NCBI GenBank assembly: GCA_031549195.1
Contig: JAVBQF010000012.1
Location: 1 to 8,245, forward strand
Reading direction: 5' to 3'
DNA length: 8,245 bases
Origin: JAVBQF01 sp031549195
Lineage (GTDB): Bacteria; Bacillota_I; Bacilli_A; RF39; UBA660
Made by a program: the position numbers and the translations under genes
In this document: piece after piece, positions 6,169-8,245 of the stretch
Layout of the letters: the number at the start of each line of letters is the position of its first letter
Position numbering within the stretch: position 1 is the stretch's first letter
Notes under the pieces: generated by a model
What the model saw: only the letters and a program-made list of their open reading frames with translations
Databases searched by the model: none
What the model was told of the DNA's origin: nothing

Positions 6169-6942
6169 TTGGCACGTCACAAAGTAGAAATCAGTGGCGT
6201 GAATACAGCAAATATCAAAGTATTAACTTCAAAAGAGATGGATGAACTCTTTAAGAAGATGAGAGAAGGGGACAAGTTTGCAAGAGAAGATTTGGCAAAT
6301 GGAAACTTAAAATTAGTATTATCAATATTAAAAATGTTTAATAAAACAGATGAAAATATGGATGATTTATTTCAAATAGGGTGTGTTGGATTATTAAAAG
6401 CAATAGACAATTTTGACCCTAGTTATGGAGTTAAATTTTCTACATATTGTGTTCCAATGATTCAAGGTGAGGTAAGACGGTACATAAGAGATAATAATAG
6501 TATTCGTGTTAGTAGGTCTGTTAAGGACTTGGCATATAAATCACTAAAATTAAAAGAAGAATTATTACTAAGTGGAAAAGACACTTCGATAGAAGAACTT
6601 GCAAGAATACAAGGAGTTACGCCTTATGAAGTAGTGAATGCTCTTGAAGCAAGAAGAAGTACTGTAAGCATATTTGATCCAATATATAGTGATGGTGGAG
6701 ATACTATATTTCTCTGTGATCAAATTGAAGATAAAAAAGTTAGAAATACAGATTTGGATATAAAGATGTCTTTAGATAATGCTATTAGTGATCTTAATGA
6801 TAGAGAACAATATATCTTAGATCAAAGATTTATAATTGGTAAAACACAAACGGAAATCGCAGAAGAACTAGGAATAAGCCAAGCACAAATATCTAGAATA
6901 GAAAAGAATGCTATAGATAGTTTAAAGAAAACACTACGATAG
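6169..6942 (+). CDS. sigG: RNA polymerase sporulation sigma factor SigG (late forespore)
   Basis: SigG directs late forespore transcription during sporulation. The 257 residues compare with 260 in B. subtilis. The N-terminal signature MARHKVEISGVNTANIKVL matches SigG rather than SigF. Region 2 is intact: DLFQIGCVGLLKAIDNFDP (66-84), then FSTYCVPMIQGEVRRYIRD (90-108). Region 3 starts at RVSRSVKDLAYKSL (about 113), and the region 4.2 helix-turn-helix is KTQTEIAEELGISQAQISRI (from 225). Asn44 in ANGN aligns with Asn45 of B. subtilis SigG, reported as needed for binding the anti-sigma factor CsfB/Gin. The start is TTG, eight bases after AAAGGAGA, a weak start codon that may limit dosage together with the leader hairpin. 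The gene is not preceded here by spoIIGA-sigE, its usual neighbours in bacilli and clostridia, but by the DUF4176 genes. Confidence 0.96.
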   Translation: MARHKVEISGVNTANIKVLTSKEMDELFKKMREGDKFAREDLANGNLKLVLSILKMFNKTDENMDDLFQIGCVGLLKAIDNFDPSYGVKFSTYCVPMIQGEVRRYIRDNNSIRVSRSVKDLAYKSLKLKEELLLSGKDTSIEELARIQGVTPYEVVNALEARRSTVSIFDPIYSDGGDTIFLCDQIEDKKVRNTDLDIKMSLDNAISDLNDREQYILDQRFIIGKTQTEIAEELGISQAQISRIEKNAIDSLKKTLR

Positions 6943-6951
6943 TGTTTTTTT
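6928..6951 (+). terminator. Intrinsic terminator overlapping the sigG stop codon
   Basis: AAAACACTA (6928-6936) and TAGTGTTTT (6940-6948) form a perfect 9-base-pair stem with loop CGA, followed by T to 6951. The stop codon TAG (6940-6942) is the first triplet of the 3' arm, so the last sigG codons double as terminator stem. Confidence 0.85.
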
Positions 6952-6952
6952 A

Positions 6953-6961
6953 TGTTATAAT
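6953..6961 (+). promoter_or_regulatory. Extended -10 promoter for the glycosyltransferase gene
   Basis: TGTTATAAT gives a perfect TATAAT at 6956-6961 with a TGn extension, placed directly after the sigG terminator and 20 bases before the next start codon. No good -35 box sits at the usual distance, which an extended -10 can tolerate. This separates the housekeeping-type glycosyltransferase gene from sporulation control. Confidence 0.6.
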
Positions 6962-6981
6962 CTTTATATAAGAGGTGACTT

Positions 6982-7989
6982 ATGAAGGTATTACTTTATA
7001 CAGAAGGATTAAAAACAGTAGGCAAATCTGGGCTAGGTAAGGCAATAAAACATCAAATGAAAGCCTTGGAATATGAGAATATAGACTATACATTAGATCC
7101 TAAGGATGATTATGATATTCTGCATATTAATACTTATTTTCCTAAATCATATTTTTTAGCAAAAAAAGCCAAAAAAAATGGAAAGAAGATAGTTTATCAT
7201 GCGCATTCAACAGAAGAAGATTTTAGAAATAGTTTTTTAGGTTCTAATTTATTCTCACCACTTTTTAAAAAGTGGTTAATTAAATGCTATAAACTTGGAG
7301 ATGTAATAGTAACACCGACATTTTATTCAAAAAAAATTTTACAAGGATATAAGGGACTTAAAGATAAAAAAATATATGATATATCTAATGGTATTGAAAT
7401 AGAATTTTTTCAACGAGATGATAAACTTGGTAAAAAATTTAGAGAAGAATATGGTTATAAAAAAGATGATAAGGTAATAATTGGAATAGGTTTATATATA
7501 GAAAGAAAAGGAATAGTAGACTTTGTTGAACTTGCTAAAAGATTGCCAGAATATAAATTTATTTGGTTTGGTTATAGTCCGTTAGCGGCAGCTACTAAAC
7601 CTGTAAGAGATGCTGTTAATACAAAGCTTCCTAATCTTAAGTTCGCAGGCTATGTTGAAAGAAATGTTATTAAAAGTGCAATGAGTGGTGCTGATCTTTA
7701 TTTATTTCCAACATTAGAAGAGACTGAAGGGATACCTATAATAGAAGCTTGTGCTTGTAAACAAAATGCTATTGTTAGGGATATTCCAATCTTTGATGGA
7801 TGGTTGGAAGATGGGAAAAATATGTATAAAGCAAAGGATGTTAATGAGTTTGAAAACAAGATAAAAAAGATTTTAAATAAAAAGCTTCCAAGCCTTGTAG
7901 AACACGCTTATCCGATTGCTGAAGAAAGAGATTTGAAGAAGATTGGTAAGAAATTAAAAAGTGTATATGAAAAGTTGGCAAATGACTAA
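6982..7989 (+). CDS. cpoA: GT4 family glycosyltransferase, CpoA-like diglycosyl-diacylglycerol synthase
   Basis: This 335-residue protein has the retaining GT4 (GT-B) layout and length. It closely resembles pneumococcal CpoA as I remember it, a peripheral membrane enzyme that adds galactose to glucosyl-diacylglycerol. Shared landmarks are KSGLGKAIKHQ (15-25), DILHINTY, HAHSTEEDFRNSFLGSN (from 73), SNGIEIEFF, IGIGLYIERKGIVDF and FPTLEETEGIPIIEACA with the family E-x7-E pair (Glu247, Glu255), followed by IVRDIPIFDGW. It has no signal peptide or membrane-spanning helix. Lys-rich stretches (KKAKKNGKK, KKILNKKL) suit binding to an anionic membrane surface. Ribosome binding site AGAGGTGA precedes the ATG. 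In streptococci the companion glucosyltransferase gene is adjacent; here it is not, and the gene stands alone between its own promoter and terminator. The sugar added (Gal or Glc) cannot be told from the sequence. Confidence 0.88.
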   Translation: MKVLLYTEGLKTVGKSGLGKAIKHQMKALEYENIDYTLDPKDDYDILHINTYFPKSYFLAKKAKKNGKKIVYHAHSTEEDFRNSFLGSNLFSPLFKKWLIKCYKLGDVIVTPTFYSKKILQGYKGLKDKKIYDISNGIEIEFFQRDDKLGKKFREEYGYKKDDKVIIGIGLYIERKGIVDFVELAKRLPEYKFIWFGYSPLAAATKPVRDAVNTKLPNLKFAGYVERNVIKSAMSGADLYLFPTLEETEGIPIIEACACKQNAIVRDIPIFDGWLEDGKNMYKAKDVNEFENKIKKILNKKLPSLVEHAYPIAEERDLKKIGKKLKSVYEKLAND

Positions 7990-8004
7990 AAATCATTTGT
8001 TTTT
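7979..8004 (+). terminator. Intrinsic terminator overlapping the glycosyltransferase stop codon
   Basis: CAAATGA (7979-7985) and TCATTTG (7993-7999) form a perfect 7-base-pair stem with loop CTAAAAA, followed by TTTTT at 8000-8004. The stop codon TAA (7987-7989) lies in the loop. The stem is AT-rich, so efficiency may be moderate. Confidence 0.65.
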
Positions 8005-8036
8005 GTATTGTCATTATGCTATAGTTATAGTATAGG
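8003..8036 (+). promoter_or_regulatory. Candidate sigma-A promoter for the last, partial gene
   Basis: Two overlapping readings exist: TTGTCA (8008-8013), 17 bases, TATAGG (8031-8036); or TTGTAT (8003-8008), 17 bases, TATAGT (8026-8031). Either sits just after the preceding terminator and leaves a leader of roughly 30 bases. I cannot choose between them. Confidence 0.45.
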
Positions 8037-8070
8037 TAAAATAATACACTGAGTGTTGGGAGTTGCAAAT

Positions 8071-8245
8071 ATGGCGTTAATTGAAAATTATGAAATAAAT
8101 GAAGAAGAGCAACGAGAACATGCTGAAGCGAATAGTGAGTTTTTAGCGAATCAGGGGATTAAAGTAGAAGGTCCAGCAGAAGAAGTACATAACCAGACTC
8201 AGGCAGAGTATGATAAGATGTTTTCAAAATGGGGAACAAAGATAC
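8071..8245 (+). CDS. Unrecognised acidic protein, N-terminal part only (runs off the right edge)
   Basis: The ATG at 8071 follows TGGGAG at 8057-8062 by eight bases and opens a frame with no stop to the end of the window (58 whole codons). An in-frame TGA at 8050 bounds it upstream, with GTG 8053 and TTG 8056 as weaker alternative starts. The visible protein starts MALIENYEINEEEQREHAE and continues through FLANQGIKVEGPAEEVHNQ to YDKMFSKWGTKI. It is strongly acidic and polar, looks helical at first, and has no signal peptide or membrane segment. I recognise no family from this fragment. The terminator and promoter before it suggest an independent unit. Confidence 0.6.
   Translation, partial: MALIENYEINEEEQREHAEANSEFLANQGIKVEGPAEEVHNQTQAEYDKMFSKWGTKI

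Noticed and set aside
7841..8068. Minus-strand open frame across the end of the glycosyltransferase gene
   Set aside because: It overlaps the end of a well-supported gene, its terminator and a candidate promoter, and its translation looks like noise.

Overview
The window is AT-rich, densely coded on the + strand and uses the standard code. It points to a low-GC, endospore-forming Bacillota. The clearest marker is a complete forespore sigma factor SigG. A CpoA-type glycolipid glycosyltransferase and DUF4176 genes fit the same phylum. I cannot fix the genus; a gut Bacilli/Erysipelotrichia-like or clostridial lineage is a guess from style only. No tRNA, rRNA, CRISPR array, insertion sequence or attachment site was seen, and no gene-free stretch exceeds about 90 bases.

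Region 1 (1-6104) is one tight same-strand gene cluster with gaps of 5, 13 and 24 bases. It opens with a very large protein that enters from the left edge (at least 1576 residues in view). In order, it has a Ser/Gly/Thr linker, a charged helical part, a hydrophobic Gly-rich module, degenerate helical repeats and a C-terminal papain-like cysteine peptidase domain. A 244-residue protein I do not recognise follows, then two tandem DUF4176 proteins. DUF4176 genes are known companions of LXG-type effectors of the Firmicutes type VII secretion system (T7SSb). I therefore read the cluster as a candidate T7SS effector locus: a modular secreted toxin, an unknown partner (immunity protein or adaptor) and two small accessory proteins. 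The effector's N-terminus, which would prove or refute an LXG/WXG domain, lies outside the window.

Region 2 (6105-6951) is sigG. Its 64-base leader holds a long hairpin whose 3' arm contains the ribosome binding site. A sigma-G-like promoter has its -10 box lying in the hairpin loop. As drawn, read-through mRNA from the upstream cluster would bury the ribosome binding site, while mRNA started at the gene's own promoter would lack the 5' arm. The start codon is TTG. A terminator overlaps the sigG stop codon.

Region 3 (6952-8004) is a single GT4 glycosyltransferase gene resembling pneumococcal CpoA, with its own extended -10 promoter and a terminator that again overlaps the stop codon. Region 4 (8005-8245) holds a candidate promoter and the start of an unrecognised acidic protein that runs off the right edge.
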